Origin: SZUA-152 sp964401355
GTDB taxonomy: Bacteria > Pseudomonadota > Gammaproteobacteria > SZUA-152
DNA length: 64,000 bases
Direction of reading: 5' to 3'
NCBI GenBank assembly: GCA_964401355.1
Contig: CAYNYJ010000001.1
Coordinates: forward strand, 12,820 to 76,819
Part shown: positions 1 through 9,272 of the stretch, in pieces
How positions within the stretch are numbered: position 1 is the stretch's first letter
Layout: each line of letters begins with the position of its first letter
Notes under the pieces: model-generated
What the model was told of the DNA's origin: nothing
Database searches by the model: none
The model's input: only the letters and a program-made list of their open reading frames with translations
Program-made: the position numbers and the translations under genes

Positions 1-1789
1 CATCGTCGGTGCGCCGGCCAAACGTCAGGCCGTGACCAATCCCACCAACACCATTTACGCGGTCAAGCGTTTGATCGGTCGCCGTTTTAAGGACAAAGAA
101 GTCCAGAAAGACATCGACCTTGTGCCGTACAAGATTGTTGCTGCCGACAATGGCGATGCCTGGGTTGAGGCTAATGGCAAAAAGATGGCCGCGCCGGAAG
201 TCTCTGCGCGTATTTTGCAGAAGATGAAAAAGACCGCCGAGGATTATTTAGGCGAAGAAGTCACTGAAGCGGTGATTACCGTACCGGCCTATTTCAACGA
301 TGCACAGCGCCAGGCGACCAAAGATGCCGGTAAGATCGCAGGCCTGGAAGTCAAACGTATCATCAATGAACCGACGGCAGCGGCACTGGCTTTCGGCATG
401 GACAAGAAAGAAGGGGACCGCAAGGTTGCTGTTTATGATCTGGGCGGTGGCACTTTTGACGTGTCGATTATTGAAATCGCTGAAATCGATGATGAGCATC
501 AGATTGAGGTGTTGTCGACCAATGGTGACACTTTCCTCGGCGGTGAAGATTTTGACCAGCGTTTGATTGATTATTTGATCGATGAATTTAAAAAAGACCA
601 GGGCGTGGATTTGCGCAATGACCCGTTGGCGCTGCAACGTCTCAAAGAGGGTGCAGAAAAAGCCAAGATCGAGTTGTCTTCGACCCAGCAGACGGACATT
701 AACCTGCCTTACATTACTGCCGATGCCAGTGGGCCCAAGCACCTGAACATCAAGCTGACTCGCGCCAAGCTGGAATCCTTGGTGGAAGAACTGATTGAAC
801 GTACTATCGCGCCTTGCCGTACCGCCCTGAGTGATGCCGGTCTCGGTGCACAGGACATCGACGACGTGATTCTGGTCGGCGGTCAGAGCCGTATGCCCAA
901 AGTGCAAGAGACGGTAGAGTCCTTCTTCGGCAAGGCACCGCGTAAAGACGTGAACCCGGATGAGGCCGTGGCCGTGGGCGCAGCGATTCAAGGTGGGGTG
1001 TTGGGCGGCGAAGTGACTGATGTGCTGTTGTTGGACGTGACCCCGCTGAGCCTCGGTATCGAGACTATGGGTGGCGTGATGACCAAACTCATCGACAAAA
1101 ATACCACCATCCCCACCAAGGCACAGCAGGTGTTTTCCACCGCCGAAGATAATCAGACCGCGGTGACCGTGCATGTGTTGCAGGGGGAGCGTGAGGTGGC
1201 AACGGGCAACAAATCACTGGGTCGGTTTGATCTGGCCGATATTCCCCCGGCATCGCGCGGTGTGCCGCAAATCGAGGTGGGCTTTGATATTGATGCCAAC
1301 GGCATTCTGAATGTATCGGCGAAAGACAAGGCCACCGGTAAAGAACAATCCATCATCATCAAGGCATCGAGTGGTTTGTCTGATGACGAAATCAACAAAA
1401 TGGTACAAGACGCCGAAGCGCATGCTGTGGAAGATGCCAAATTCCACGAATTGGTTGCGGTTCGAAACCAGGCCGATAATATGATTCACGCCACCAAAAA
1501 ATCCATGGACGAAATGGGTGATGACAAGCTAGAAGACGGCGAAAAAGAAAGTATTACTGCTGCGATTACCGCCCTTGAAGAAGCTATGAAGGGTGACAAC
1601 AAGGATGATATTGAAGCCAAAACCAAAACCTTGGTGGAAGCTTCCGGTAAAATGGCGGAGCGTGCTTATTCACAACAGAGCGGAGCTGATTCAGCTGCCA
1701 CGGCAGATGCCGGTGGTGAGGCGAATACCCGCAACGATGATATCGTTGATGCCGAGTTTGAAGAGGTCAAGGACGACAGTAAGAAATAG
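1..1789 (+). CDS. dnaK: Chaperone protein DnaK (Hsp70), 5' end cut by window edge
   Basis: ATP-dependent Hsp70 chaperone that binds unfolded segments in the cytoplasm and cycles with DnaJ and GrpE. The frame is open from base 2, and about 48 N-terminal residues (including the first phosphate loop) lie outside the window. Visible marks are the Hsp70 signatures VYDLGGGTFDVS and ILVGGQSRMP, the linker DVLLLDVTPLSLG, a complete substrate-binding domain and the C-terminal acidic tail ending DAEFEEVKDDSKK, typical of proteobacterial DnaK. A GTG at 32 is an internal valine, not a start. The gene is followed by dnaJ on the same strand after 177 bases that hold a strong hairpin. Confidence 0.98.
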   Translation, partial: IVGAPAKRQAVTNPTNTIYAVKRLIGRRFKDKEVQKDIDLVPYKIVAADNGDAWVEANGKKMAAPEVSARILQKMKKTAEDYLGEEVTEAVITVPAYFNDAQRQATKDAGKIAGLEVKRIINEPTAAALAFGMDKKEGDRKVAVYDLGGGTFDVSIIEIAEIDDEHQIEVLSTNGDTFLGGEDFDQRLIDYLIDEFKKDQGVDLRNDPLALQRLKEGAEKAKIELSSTQQTDINLPYITADASGPKHLNIKLTRAKLESLVEELIERTIAPCRTALSDAGLGAQDIDDVILVGGQSRMPKVQETVESFFGKAPRKDVNPDEAVAVGAAIQGGVLGGEVTDVLLLDVTPLSLGIETMGGVMTKLIDKNTTIPTKAQQVFSTAEDNQTAVTVHVLQGEREVATGNKSLGRFDLADIPPASRGVPQIEVGFDIDANGILNVSAKDKATGKEQSIIIKASSGLSDDEINKMVQDAEAHAVEDAKFHELVAVRNQADNMIHATKKSMDEMGDDKLEDGEKESITAAITALEEAMKGDNKDDIEAKTKTLVEASGKMAERAYSQQSGADSAATADAGGEANTRNDDIVDAEFEEVKDDSKK

Positions 1790-1849
1790 GCGTGAGCCCG
1801 GCGGCGCTGGATGGGCGCTGTGAGTTGGTCTACAGGTAGGATGCTAAAG

Positions 1850-1882
1850 AACGCGGTAGTTGGATTTTCCAACTGCCGCGTT
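1850..1882 (+). terminator. Hairpin between dnaK and dnaJ (partial terminator or processing site)
   Basis: Arms AACGCGGTAGTTGGA (1850-1864) and TCCAACTGCCGCGTT (1868-1882) pair over 15 bp with one G.U pair around a three-base loop. Only a short T run follows, so it may attenuate or stabilise the upstream dnaK message rather than stop all transcription. That would fit DnaK being needed in excess over DnaJ. Confidence 0.6.
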
Positions 1883-1966
1883 TCCGCAGTCTGGGTAACA
1901 ACATTTAAACCTGGGTAAGGGTTGATGTTGATTCTATAAATAAGCTGTAAGCAATTGAATGTAAAT

Positions 1967-3091
1967 ATGTCTAAGCGCGATTATTACGAAATTCTGGGTG
2001 TGAATAAAAACGCCAGCGACGCCGAGTTAAAGAAGGCCTTTAAACGTCTGGCGATGAAATATCACCCGGATCGCAACCCGGACGACAAGAGTGCGGAAGA
2101 GAAATTCAAGGAGGCCAAAGAGGCTTACGAGATTCTCGATAACCCACAAAAACGTGCCGCCTATGATCAATTTGGCCACGCCGGTGTGGAGCAGAGTGGT
2201 GGTGGTCATCCAGGCGGTGGCGCGAGCTTCAGCGATATTTTTGGTGACGTGTTTGGTGATATTTTCACCGGCAGTGGCGGTGGCCAGCAGCGTGCGCGAC
2301 GCGGGGCCGATCTGCGTTACAACCTGGATCTGAGTTTGGAAGATGCGGTGCGGGGTAGCACCGTAAAAATACGCGTTCCTTCTTCAATGCTGTGTTCCAC
2401 CTGCGGTGGCAGTGGTGCCAAAAAAGGCTCGAAGCCCCAACAATGCACGACCTGCGGTGGGGTGGGTCAGGTACGCATGCAACAGGGTTTTTTCTCGTTG
2501 CAGCAAACCTGCCCGAGTTGCCACGGCAACGGCCAGATCATTAAAGATCCCTGTGGTGCCTGTCATGGACAGGGCCGGATCCAGGAACACAAAACCTTGT
2601 CGGTGAAAGTGCCTGCTGGGGTGGACAATGGCGATCGCATCCGTCTCAGTGGTGAGGGTGAAGCGGGTGACCGCGGCGCGCCCAGCGGCGATTTGTACGT
2701 GCAAATCACGGTGAAAGAGCATCCTCTTTTTGCTCGTGAAGATAACAATCTTTACTGCGAGGTGCCCATCAGTTTTGTCACGGCGACCTTGGGCGGTATC
2801 TTGGAGGTGCCGACTCTGGATGGTCGGGTGAAACTCACTATTCCGGCCGAGACGCAAACGGCCAAGATGTTCAAGTTGCGCGGCAAGGGTGTTAAATCCG
2901 TGCGTGGCGGCCCGGTGGGCGACTTGTTCTGCCGCATCTCGGTGGAGACTCCGGTTAATTTGAACAGCCAGCAAAAAGAACTGTTGCGGTCGTTTGAAGA
3001 AGCCATGTCGGGTGGTGGCAAGAAACACAGTCCCAAGGAAAATTCCTGGCTGGATGGGGTCAAAAGCTTCATCGAGGGTATTAAGCTGTAA
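1967..3091 (+). CDS. dnaJ: Chaperone protein DnaJ (Hsp40)
   Basis: Type I Hsp40 co-chaperone that delivers substrates to DnaK and stimulates its ATPase. The 374-residue product has the J domain with HPD at residues 33-35, a Gly/Phe-rich linker, four CxxCxGxG zinc-binding repeats (residues 143-203: CSTCGGSG, CTTCGGVG, CPSCHGNG, CGACHGQG) and the C-terminal substrate-binding domains. Length matches the E. coli protein. The ATG at 1967 is chosen because it gives the canonical MSKRDYYEILGV N-terminus. An in-frame TTG at 1955 would add four residues, and neither has a strong ribosome-binding site. Confidence 0.97.
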   Translation: MSKRDYYEILGVNKNASDAELKKAFKRLAMKYHPDRNPDDKSAEEKFKEAKEAYEILDNPQKRAAYDQFGHAGVEQSGGGHPGGGASFSDIFGDVFGDIFTGSGGGQQRARRGADLRYNLDLSLEDAVRGSTVKIRVPSSMLCSTCGGSGAKKGSKPQQCTTCGGVGQVRMQQGFFSLQQTCPSCHGNGQIIKDPCGACHGQGRIQEHKTLSVKVPAGVDNGDRIRLSGEGEAGDRGAPSGDLYVQITVKEHPLFAREDNNLYCEVPISFVTATLGGILEVPTLDGRVKLTIPAETQTAKMFKLRGKGVKSVRGGPVGDLFCRISVETPVNLNSQQKELLRSFEEAMSGGGKKHSPKENSWLDGVKSFIEGIKL

Positions 3092-3235
3092 TCATTATTC
3101 GGAGTGATTTCTCCCGCTCGGTGTAGGGTGTACCTATTGGGCATAAAGGCCGGTTTTATGTCCGTGCGTGAACTCGCATCTCCTGTGTGGCAGACAGACA
3201 TCGCGATTCAACGGAGCCGGCACGAGGAAATTAAC

Positions 3236-3736
3236 GTGAAGATTCGATTGCTGGCATGGCCGCTTTCAAGTTCGATCGGTTGGGCTTTTGTCCCCATGCT
3301 GCTGGTGCTGGCTTTGGTGAGTCCGGGGCTGTTGGCTGCCGAACAGGAAGAAAAACTGCGTTTCCCGGGCGATCCCACTGAACACAAGCTGGTGTATCAG
3401 TTTAATCAGGCCGACGAAGCCTACCAAATGGCGGTGCTGTTTTCGGTGGGCGCGATGGTCCGTAAATGGGGCGATAATATTTCTATCGTGGTGGTGGGCA
3501 TTGGCCCCGGGATTCACATTCTGGGTAAGAATCCAGAGCGACCGGTGAGTAACGAGATCAAACAGCGGGTATCGAGCCTGAGCCAGTACGGTGTTGAATT
3601 TTATGCCTGTGGTAACACCATGAAGGCGCTGCGCTGGGAAGAAAAAAATTTGCTGCCTTTTGTGAGCGTTGTTGAGGTCGGTGCCTCAGCCTTGATGGAG
3701 TTACAGGAACAAGGGTACTCGTACATTAGCTGGTAG
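3236..3736 (+). CDS. Exported DsrE/DsrF-like family protein
   Basis: Predicted 166-residue secreted protein of the DsrE-like sulfur-relay fold. The GTG start at 3236 is preceded by GAGG at a good distance and opens a signal peptide (basic start, hydrophobic core, cut near LLAAEQ). The mature part has the family pattern, including the segment FYACGNTMKAL with a single cysteine where DsrE-type proteins carry their conserved one. Exported DsrE-like proteins are common but mostly uncharacterised, and a role in periplasmic thiol or sulfur chemistry is an inference. An upstream in-frame start at 3104 is less likely because it would bury the signal peptide. It sits between dnaJ and dapB, not a standard part of that cluster. 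Confidence 0.75.
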   Translation: MKIRLLAWPLSSSIGWAFVPMLLVLALVSPGLLAAEQEEKLRFPGDPTEHKLVYQFNQADEAYQMAVLFSVGAMVRKWGDNISIVVVGIGPGIHILGKNPERPVSNEIKQRVSSLSQYGVEFYACGNTMKALRWEEKNLLPFVSVVEVGASALMELQEQGYSYISW

Positions 3737-3772
3737 ACGGCAGAGTAAAAATAAAAAGATGAAAGGGAAAAG

Positions 3773-4630
3773 ATGACGACGATTGCGATTACCGGTGCCG
3801 CCGGGCGCATGGGCAAGGTCCTGCTGGAAGCGGCCAATGATACCGAAGGTTTGTCTGTCACCGCGGCCATCGTGCGCGCGGACAGTACTCTGGTGGGTGT
3901 CGATGCCGGTGAACTGGCCGGTATCGGCACGCTGAATGTGACGGTGGTCGATAATATCGCTGCTGCGGCGACCTTTGATGTGTTGATCGATTTTACCCGC
4001 CCTGATGTGACTCTGGCGAATCTTGCTGTTTGCCGTGCGCGTGGCAGCGCCATGGTGATTGGCACCACCGGTTTTGATGACAGGCAGAAAACGGCTATCC
4101 GCGAGGCCAGTCACGATATAGCGATTGTGTTTGCGCCCAACATGAGCGTGGGCGTTAATCTTTGTTTTAAATTACTGGAAATGGCGGCCAGGGTGTTGGG
4201 TGACGAGGTGGATATCGAAATCATCGAGGCCCATCATCGGCATAAAGTTGATGCGCCTTCGGGCACCGCGCTGCGCATGGGTGAGGTGGTGGCCGATGCG
4301 CTGGGACGAGATCTGAAAGACTGCGCAGTCTATGGCCGTGAGGGCCACACCGGCGAACGCGACCCCAAGACCATTGGCTTTGAAACCATTCGTGCCGGTG
4401 ATATCGTTGGCGACCACACTGTGTTGTTTGCCGGTTTGGGCGAGCGGGTGGAAATCACCCACAAGGCATCCAGTCGCCTGACTTTCGCCAAGGGTGCGAT
4501 GCGCGCGGCACTTTGGGTGAATGAAGGGCTTGATGAAGGGGCTGATGGGCGCAAATCGGGGCTCTACGATATGCAGGACGTGCTGGGACTGAGCGCGACT
4601 GAATTGCCAAACGAGGTCTTTAATCCGTAG
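3773..4630 (+). CDS. dapB: 4-hydroxy-tetrahydrodipicolinate reductase
   Basis: Reduces hydroxy-tetrahydrodipicolinate with NAD(P)H in the lysine and diaminopimelate pathway, supplying lysine and the peptidoglycan cross-link residue. The 285-residue protein has the dinucleotide-binding GAAGRMG at residues 8-14 and the substrate signature EAHHRHKVDAPSGTA at 152-166, with the catalytic His154/His155 and Lys158 positions present. The ATG follows a purine-rich GGGAAAAG. The gene lies directly upstream of carAB, as in many gammaproteobacteria, and a GC-rich hairpin downstream suggests its transcript ends there. Confidence 0.97.
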   Translation: MTTIAITGAAGRMGKVLLEAANDTEGLSVTAAIVRADSTLVGVDAGELAGIGTLNVTVVDNIAAAATFDVLIDFTRPDVTLANLAVCRARGSAMVIGTTGFDDRQKTAIREASHDIAIVFAPNMSVGVNLCFKLLEMAARVLGDEVDIEIIEAHHRHKVDAPSGTALRMGEVVADALGRDLKDCAVYGREGHTGERDPKTIGFETIRAGDIVGDHTVLFAGLGERVEITHKASSRLTFAKGAMRAALWVNEGLDEGADGRKSGLYDMQDVLGLSATELPNEVFNP

Positions 4631-4718
4631 ACAGGTGGGAACTCGTTACAGTAAAATTACTGCACCGGGTTGAGCCGTGTGAAGACGGGCGCGATGATGA
4701 TTCGGGACTACATTTTTG

Positions 4719-4749
4719 AGCGGGAGGGCGAGTCTTCGTCCCTCCCGCT
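4719..4749 (+). terminator. Hairpin downstream of dapB
   Basis: Perfect 10-bp arms AGCGGGAGGG (4719-4728) and CCCTCCCGCT (4740-4749), followed by only TTT. It is likely the dapB terminator or, since it lies in front of carA, part of a carA leader. Confidence 0.6.
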
Positions 4750-4818
4750 TTGTGCATCTACAGTATTTGCAAGGCTGCTTTATCGACGACGCAGCTCTTG
4801 TCACAACGAAACAGCTAA

Positions 4819-4832
4819 CGTGAATTTTCACG
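4819..4832. promoter_or_regulatory. Perfect palindrome in the carA leader
   Basis: CGTGAATTTTCACG is a perfect 14-bp palindrome ending 26 bases before the carA start and just upstream of its ribosome-binding site. It resembles half of an ARG box (TGAAT...ATTCA) but is too compact to be a standard one. Function is not established. Confidence 0.3.
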
Positions 4833-4858
4833 AGACTCGTAGTACTTAGGAGAACGGC

Positions 4859-6004
4859 TTGCGAAAACCGGCATTACTGGCTTTAGCGGATGGCACACTC
4901 TTTTGGGGTGAGTCGATTGGCGTTGACGGGCAGACCGTTGGCGAGGTGGTATTCAATACCGCGATTACCGGCTATCAAGAAATTTTGACCGATCCCTCCT
5001 ACCGGCAGCAAATTGTTACGCTGACTTACCCACACATCGGCAATGTGGGCACCAATAGTGAAGATGCAGAATCTACCGCGATTCATGCCAGTGGTCTGGT
5101 GATTCGCAATCTGCCGCTGCTGGCCAGCAGTTGGCGCAGTGAGTCCAGCCTTGATGATTACCTCATGGCGAATAACGTTGTTGCCATTGCTGACATCGAC
5201 ACCCGCCAGTTGACCCGCATATTGCGTGCGAAGGGTGCGCAGTCGGGTTGCATTGTGGCGGGGGACAATATTGACGAGCAGGCCGCGATTTCCGCCGCAC
5301 GGGATTTTCCGGGGTTGCAAGGCATGGATCTCGCCAAAGAGGTGACGACTCAAAAGGCTTATTCGTGGACGCAAGGCTGCTGGACGTTGGAGGATGGTCT
5401 ACCCGAGCCCAGCGACGATCTGCTCCATCATGTGGTGGCTTATGACTATGGCGTCAAAACCAACATCCTGCGCATGTTGGTTGAGCGCGGTTGCCGCCTC
5501 ACCGTCGTGCCAGCGCAAACCCCCGCCTCCGAGGTGCTGGCGATGAACCCCGACGGCGTGTTTCTGTCCAATGGCCCGGGTGACCCCGAGCCCTGTGACT
5601 ATGCCCTGACGGCCATCAAAGAAATTGTCGATAGCGGGATACCGGTGTTTGGGATTTGTCTTGGTCATCAGCTGTTGTCGCTAGCCAGCGGCGCCAAAAC
5701 CCTGAAAATGAAATTTGGCCATCACGGCGCTAATCATCCGGTGCAGGATTTGAAAACGGGTGTAGTGATGATTACCAGTCAAAACCACGGTTTTGCGGTG
5801 GATGAGGATTCTCTGCCGGATACCCTGCAAGCGACCCATCGTTCGTTGTTCGATAAATCCTTGCAAGGCGTGCAGCGTACCGATAAACCCGCGTTCAGTT
5901 TTCAGGGGCATCCCGAAGCCAGCCCAGGGCCGCATGACGTGGCACCCTTGTTTGATCAATTCGTTGAATCGGTCAAACAGTATCAAGTAACGAGGGACGA
6001 GTAA
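4859..6004 (+). CDS. carA: Carbamoyl-phosphate synthase small (glutaminase) subunit
   Basis: Class I glutamine amidotransferase that hydrolyses glutamine and channels ammonia to CarB, giving carbamoyl phosphate for arginine and pyrimidines. The 381-residue product has the nucleophile Cys267 in FGICLGHQLL and the His351/Glu353 pair in GHPEASPGPHD. The start is TTG at 4859, supported by AGGAG ending six bases upstream and by the N-terminus MRKPALLALADGTLF matching the family; E. coli carA also uses TTG. It is followed by carB after 46 bases. Confidence 0.97.
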   Translation: MRKPALLALADGTLFWGESIGVDGQTVGEVVFNTAITGYQEILTDPSYRQQIVTLTYPHIGNVGTNSEDAESTAIHASGLVIRNLPLLASSWRSESSLDDYLMANNVVAIADIDTRQLTRILRAKGAQSGCIVAGDNIDEQAAISAARDFPGLQGMDLAKEVTTQKAYSWTQGCWTLEDGLPEPSDDLLHHVVAYDYGVKTNILRMLVERGCRLTVVPAQTPASEVLAMNPDGVFLSNGPGDPEPCDYALTAIKEIVDSGIPVFGICLGHQLLSLASGAKTLKMKFGHHGANHPVQDLKTGVVMITSQNHGFAVDEDSLPDTLQATHRSLFDKSLQGVQRTDKPAFSFQGHPEASPGPHDVAPLFDQFVESVKQYQVTRDE

Positions 6005-6050
6005 CGAAGAAAAGCTCTTTCCTCGTTCCTAGCAACCAGACACTGAATTC

Positions 6051-9000
6051 ATGCCAAAACGTACCGATATAAAAAGCATCCTCATCATTGGCGCCGGCCC
6101 CATCGTTATCGGTCAGGCCTGTGAATTTGATTACTCCGGCGCTCAGGCCTGCAAGGCACTGAGGGAAGAGGGTTATCGCGTTATTCTGGTGAATTCCAAC
6201 CCGGCGACGATCATGACCGACCCTGAGATGGCCGATGCGACCTACATCGAGCCTATTACCTGGAAGACGCTGGCCAATATTATTGAGTGTGAGCGCCCCG
6301 ATGCACTGCTGCCCACCATGGGCGGACAGACGGCACTGAATTGTGCGCTGGATCTGGATCGCGAAGGGGTACTGGAAAAATACAATGTCGAGATGATCGG
6401 TGCGAAACGGGATGCCATCGATAAGGCCGAAGATCGCGATCGCTTCAAAAAGGCGATGGAGAAAATTGGCCTGGATATGCCGACGGCGGCGGTGGCTCAC
6501 AGTCTTGAAGAAGCCTGGCAGGTGCAGGCGCGCGTGGGTTATCCCACGGTAATCCGTCCCTCGTTCACCATGGGCGGCAGTGGTGGCGGCATCGCTTACA
6601 ACAAAGAAGAGTTTGTTGAAATTTGCGAGCGCGGGCTCGATCTTTCTCCCACCAATGAGTTGTTAGTGGAAGAATCTATTCTCGGTTGGAAAGAATATGA
6701 AATGGAGGTGGTGCGTGACTGCAAGGATAATTGCATCATCATTTGTTCCATCGAAAATTTTGATCCCATGGGCATTCACACCGGTGATTCCATCACCGTC
6801 GCGCCAGCGCAAACCCTCACCGACAAAGAATATCAGATCATGCGCAACGCTTCGTTAATGGTGCTGCGTGAGATCGGCGTCGATACTGGCGGCTCTAACG
6901 TGCAATTTGCCATCGATCCCAAAGATGGCCGCATGATCATTATCGAAATGAATCCGCGGGTGTCGCGTTCCTCGGCCTTGGCTTCGAAGGCCACCGGTTT
7001 TCCCATCGCCAAAATTGCCGCCAAACTGGCGGTGGGTTACACCCTGGACGAATTGCAAAACGATATTACCGGCGGTGCAACACCGGCCTCGTTTGAGCCG
7101 ACTATCGATTATGTCGTCACTAAAATTCCGCGTTTCACCTTTGAGAAATTCCCCAAGGCTGATTCGCGACTCACCACCCAGATGAAATCCGTGGGTGAAG
7201 TGATGGCCATTGGCCGGACTTTTCAGGAGTCTTTGCAAAAGGCCTTGCGTGGTTTGGAAACCGGTGTTTCCGGTTTCGATTCGATTCTCGATTTTGACGA
7301 TGACGGTGCGACGGATAAGTTGCGCCACGAATTGCGCACTCCGGGCCCGGATCGTTTGTGGTACGTGGGTGATGCCTTCCGTGCCGGGCTATCGATGGTA
7401 GAGGTGTTTGATCTCACTAAAATTGATCCGTGGTTTCTGGTGCAGATTGAAGAGATTATCAGCCTCGAAGGCGAAGTGGCCGAGCAGGGTCTAGCCGCGC
7501 TGGACAAAGCACGTATGTTTGCGCTCAAACGCAAAGGCTTTTCCGATAGTCGCTTATCCACATTGTTGTCCATGCCTGAAAATGATTTTCGCGCGCATCG
7601 TCATGCGCTGGGGATTCGTCCTGTTTATAAACGCGTAGATACCTGTGCTGCGGAATTTTCCACCGACACCGCCTACCTGTATTCAACCTATGAGCAGGAG
7701 TGTGAGGCCAAGCCCACCGACCGGGAAAAAATTATCGTGCTTGGCGGTGGCCCCAACCGCATTGGTCAAGGTATCGAGTTTGATTACTGCTGCGTGCATG
7801 CGGCCCTGGCCCTGCGTGAAGACGGTTATGAAACCATCATGATCAACTGTAACCCCGAAACGGTATCCACGGATTATGACACCTCGGATCGGCTCTACTT
7901 TGAATCACTGACTCTGGAAGACGTATTGGAAGTGGTCGCCCTGGAAAAACCCATGGGCGTGATTGTCCAGTACGGCGGGCAAACGCCTTTGAAGCTGGCG
8001 CGTGAACTGGAAGCCGCAGGTGTACCGATTATCGGCACCTCACCCGACGCCATTGATTTGGCGGAAGACCGCGAGCGTTTTCAGAAAATCATCCAGAAGT
8101 TGGGACTTAAGCAGCCACCCAATCATACTGCCCGTGATTCGGAGCAGGCGGTGACATTAGCGGCAGATATCGGCTATCCACTCGTGGTTAGACCGTCGTA
8201 CGTGCTCGGCGGCCGCGCCATGGAAATCGTTTTCAACGAAACCGAGTTACGCCGTTACATGCGCGAGGCGGTGAAAGTCTCCAATGATTCGCCAGTGCTG
8301 CTGGATCGATTCCTGGATGATGCCATTGAAGTGGATGTCGATGCCATTTGCGATGGCAAACAGGTGTTGGTAGGCGGTATCATGCAACACATCGAACAAG
8401 CCGGTGTGCATTCCGGTGACTCGGCCTGTTCGTTGCCACCGTACAGTTTATCGGATGATATTCAAAAACGTATGCGCGAAATGGCTCGCGAACTGGCATT
8501 GGGCCTCAATGTTGTGGGTTTGATGAATGCGCAGTTTGCGGTCAAGGGCGATGATATTTATGTGATCGAAGTGAACCCGCGGGGTTCGCGCACGGTGCCG
8601 TTTGTCTCTAAGGCCACCAGTTTGCCGTTGGCCAAAATCGCGGCGCGTTGCATGGCAGGCAAAAGTCTGGCGGAACAAGGCATCACTGAAGAAATTATTC
8701 CCGAATATTTTTCGGTGAAAGAGGCGGTGTTCCCGTTTGTGAAGTTCCCGGGTATTGATCCTATTCTCGGCCCGGAGATGAAATCCACTGGTGAGGTAAT
8801 GGGCGTGGGCCGGGATTTTGCGGAAGCCTTTGCCAAGGCGCTGCTGGGTGCCGGAGTGAATCTGCCCTCCGGTGGGCAGGCTTTTGTGAGCGTGCGTGAT
8901 GCCGACAAGGCTGGCGTCATTACGGTTGCCCAACGGCTCCTAAATCTGGGGTTTCGGCTGATTGCAACTCGCGGTACGGCCCTGGCGTTACAGGATGGTG

Positions 9001-9272
9001 GCGTTGAATGTTCGATTGTTGATAAAGTGGGAGAGGGTCGTCCACACATTGTTGATATTATCAAAAATGGTGAGATCAGCCTGATTGTCAACACCACGGA
9101 AGGCACGCAGGCGATTGCCGATTCAGGCACGATTCGCAGCAATGCTTTACAGCACAAAGTGACGTATTCAACGACCTTGGCGGGTGCCGAGGCCATGTGT
9201 TCGGCGATGGAGCTGGGTGAAAGTTCGGTTGTTAATCGATTACAGGATTTACATCAGGAGATAGGGCAATGA
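6051..9272 (+). CDS. carB: Carbamoyl-phosphate synthase large subunit
   Basis: Synthetase subunit that uses two ATP to make carbamoyl phosphate from bicarbonate and CarA-derived ammonia. The 1073-residue protein shows the duplicated ATP-grasp layout: a carboxy-phosphate half (RPSFTMGGSGGGIAY, EMNPRVSRSSALASKATG) and a carbamoyl-phosphate half (VRPSYVLGGRAMEIV, EVNPRGSRTVPFVSKATS), then the C-terminal MGS-like allosteric domain. Length equals the E. coli enzyme. Its stop codon overlaps the greA start in ATGA, so the two are translationally coupled. Confidence 0.98.
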   Translation: MPKRTDIKSILIIGAGPIVIGQACEFDYSGAQACKALREEGYRVILVNSNPATIMTDPEMADATYIEPITWKTLANIIECERPDALLPTMGGQTALNCALDLDREGVLEKYNVEMIGAKRDAIDKAEDRDRFKKAMEKIGLDMPTAAVAHSLEEAWQVQARVGYPTVIRPSFTMGGSGGGIAYNKEEFVEICERGLDLSPTNELLVEESILGWKEYEMEVVRDCKDNCIIICSIENFDPMGIHTGDSITVAPAQTLTDKEYQIMRNASLMVLREIGVDTGGSNVQFAIDPKDGRMIIIEMNPRVSRSSALASKATGFPIAKIAAKLAVGYTLDELQNDITGGATPASFEPTIDYVVTKIPRFTFEKFPKADSRLTTQMKSVGEVMAIGRTFQESLQKALRGLETGVSGFDSILDFDDDGATDKLRHELRTPGPDRLWYVGDAFRAGLSMVEVFDLTKIDPWFLVQIEEIISLEGEVAEQGLAALDKARMFALKRKGFSDSRLSTLLSMPENDFRAHRHALGIRPVYKRVDTCAAEFSTDTAYLYSTYEQECEAKPTDREKIIVLGGGPNRIGQGIEFDYCCVHAALALREDGYETIMINCNPETVSTDYDTSDRLYFESLTLEDVLEVVALEKPMGVIVQYGGQTPLKLARELEAAGVPIIGTSPDAIDLAEDRERFQKIIQKLGLKQPPNHTARDSEQAVTLAADIGYPLVVRPSYVLGGRAMEIVFNETELRRYMREAVKVSNDSPVLLDRFLDDAIEVDVDAICDGKQVLVGGIMQHIEQAGVHSGDSACSLPPYSLSDDIQKRMREMARELALGLNVVGLMNAQFAVKGDDIYVIEVNPRGSRTVPFVSKATSLPLAKIAARCMAGKSLAEQGITEEIIPEYFSVKEAVFPFVKFPGIDPILGPEMKSTGEVMGVGRDFAEAFAKALLGAGVNLPSGGQAFVSVRDADKAGVITVAQRLLNLGFRLIATRGTALALQDGGVECSIVDKVGEGRPHIVDIIKNGEISLIVNTTEGTQAIADSGTIRSNALQHKVTYSTTLAGAEAMCSAMELGESSVVNRLQDLHQEIGQ

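Noticed and set aside
248..1174. Long minus-strand frame of 308 codons opposite dnaK
   Set aside because: It is antisense to a well-conserved gene and its product (His/Gln/Gly-rich) resembles no protein; typical shadow frame.
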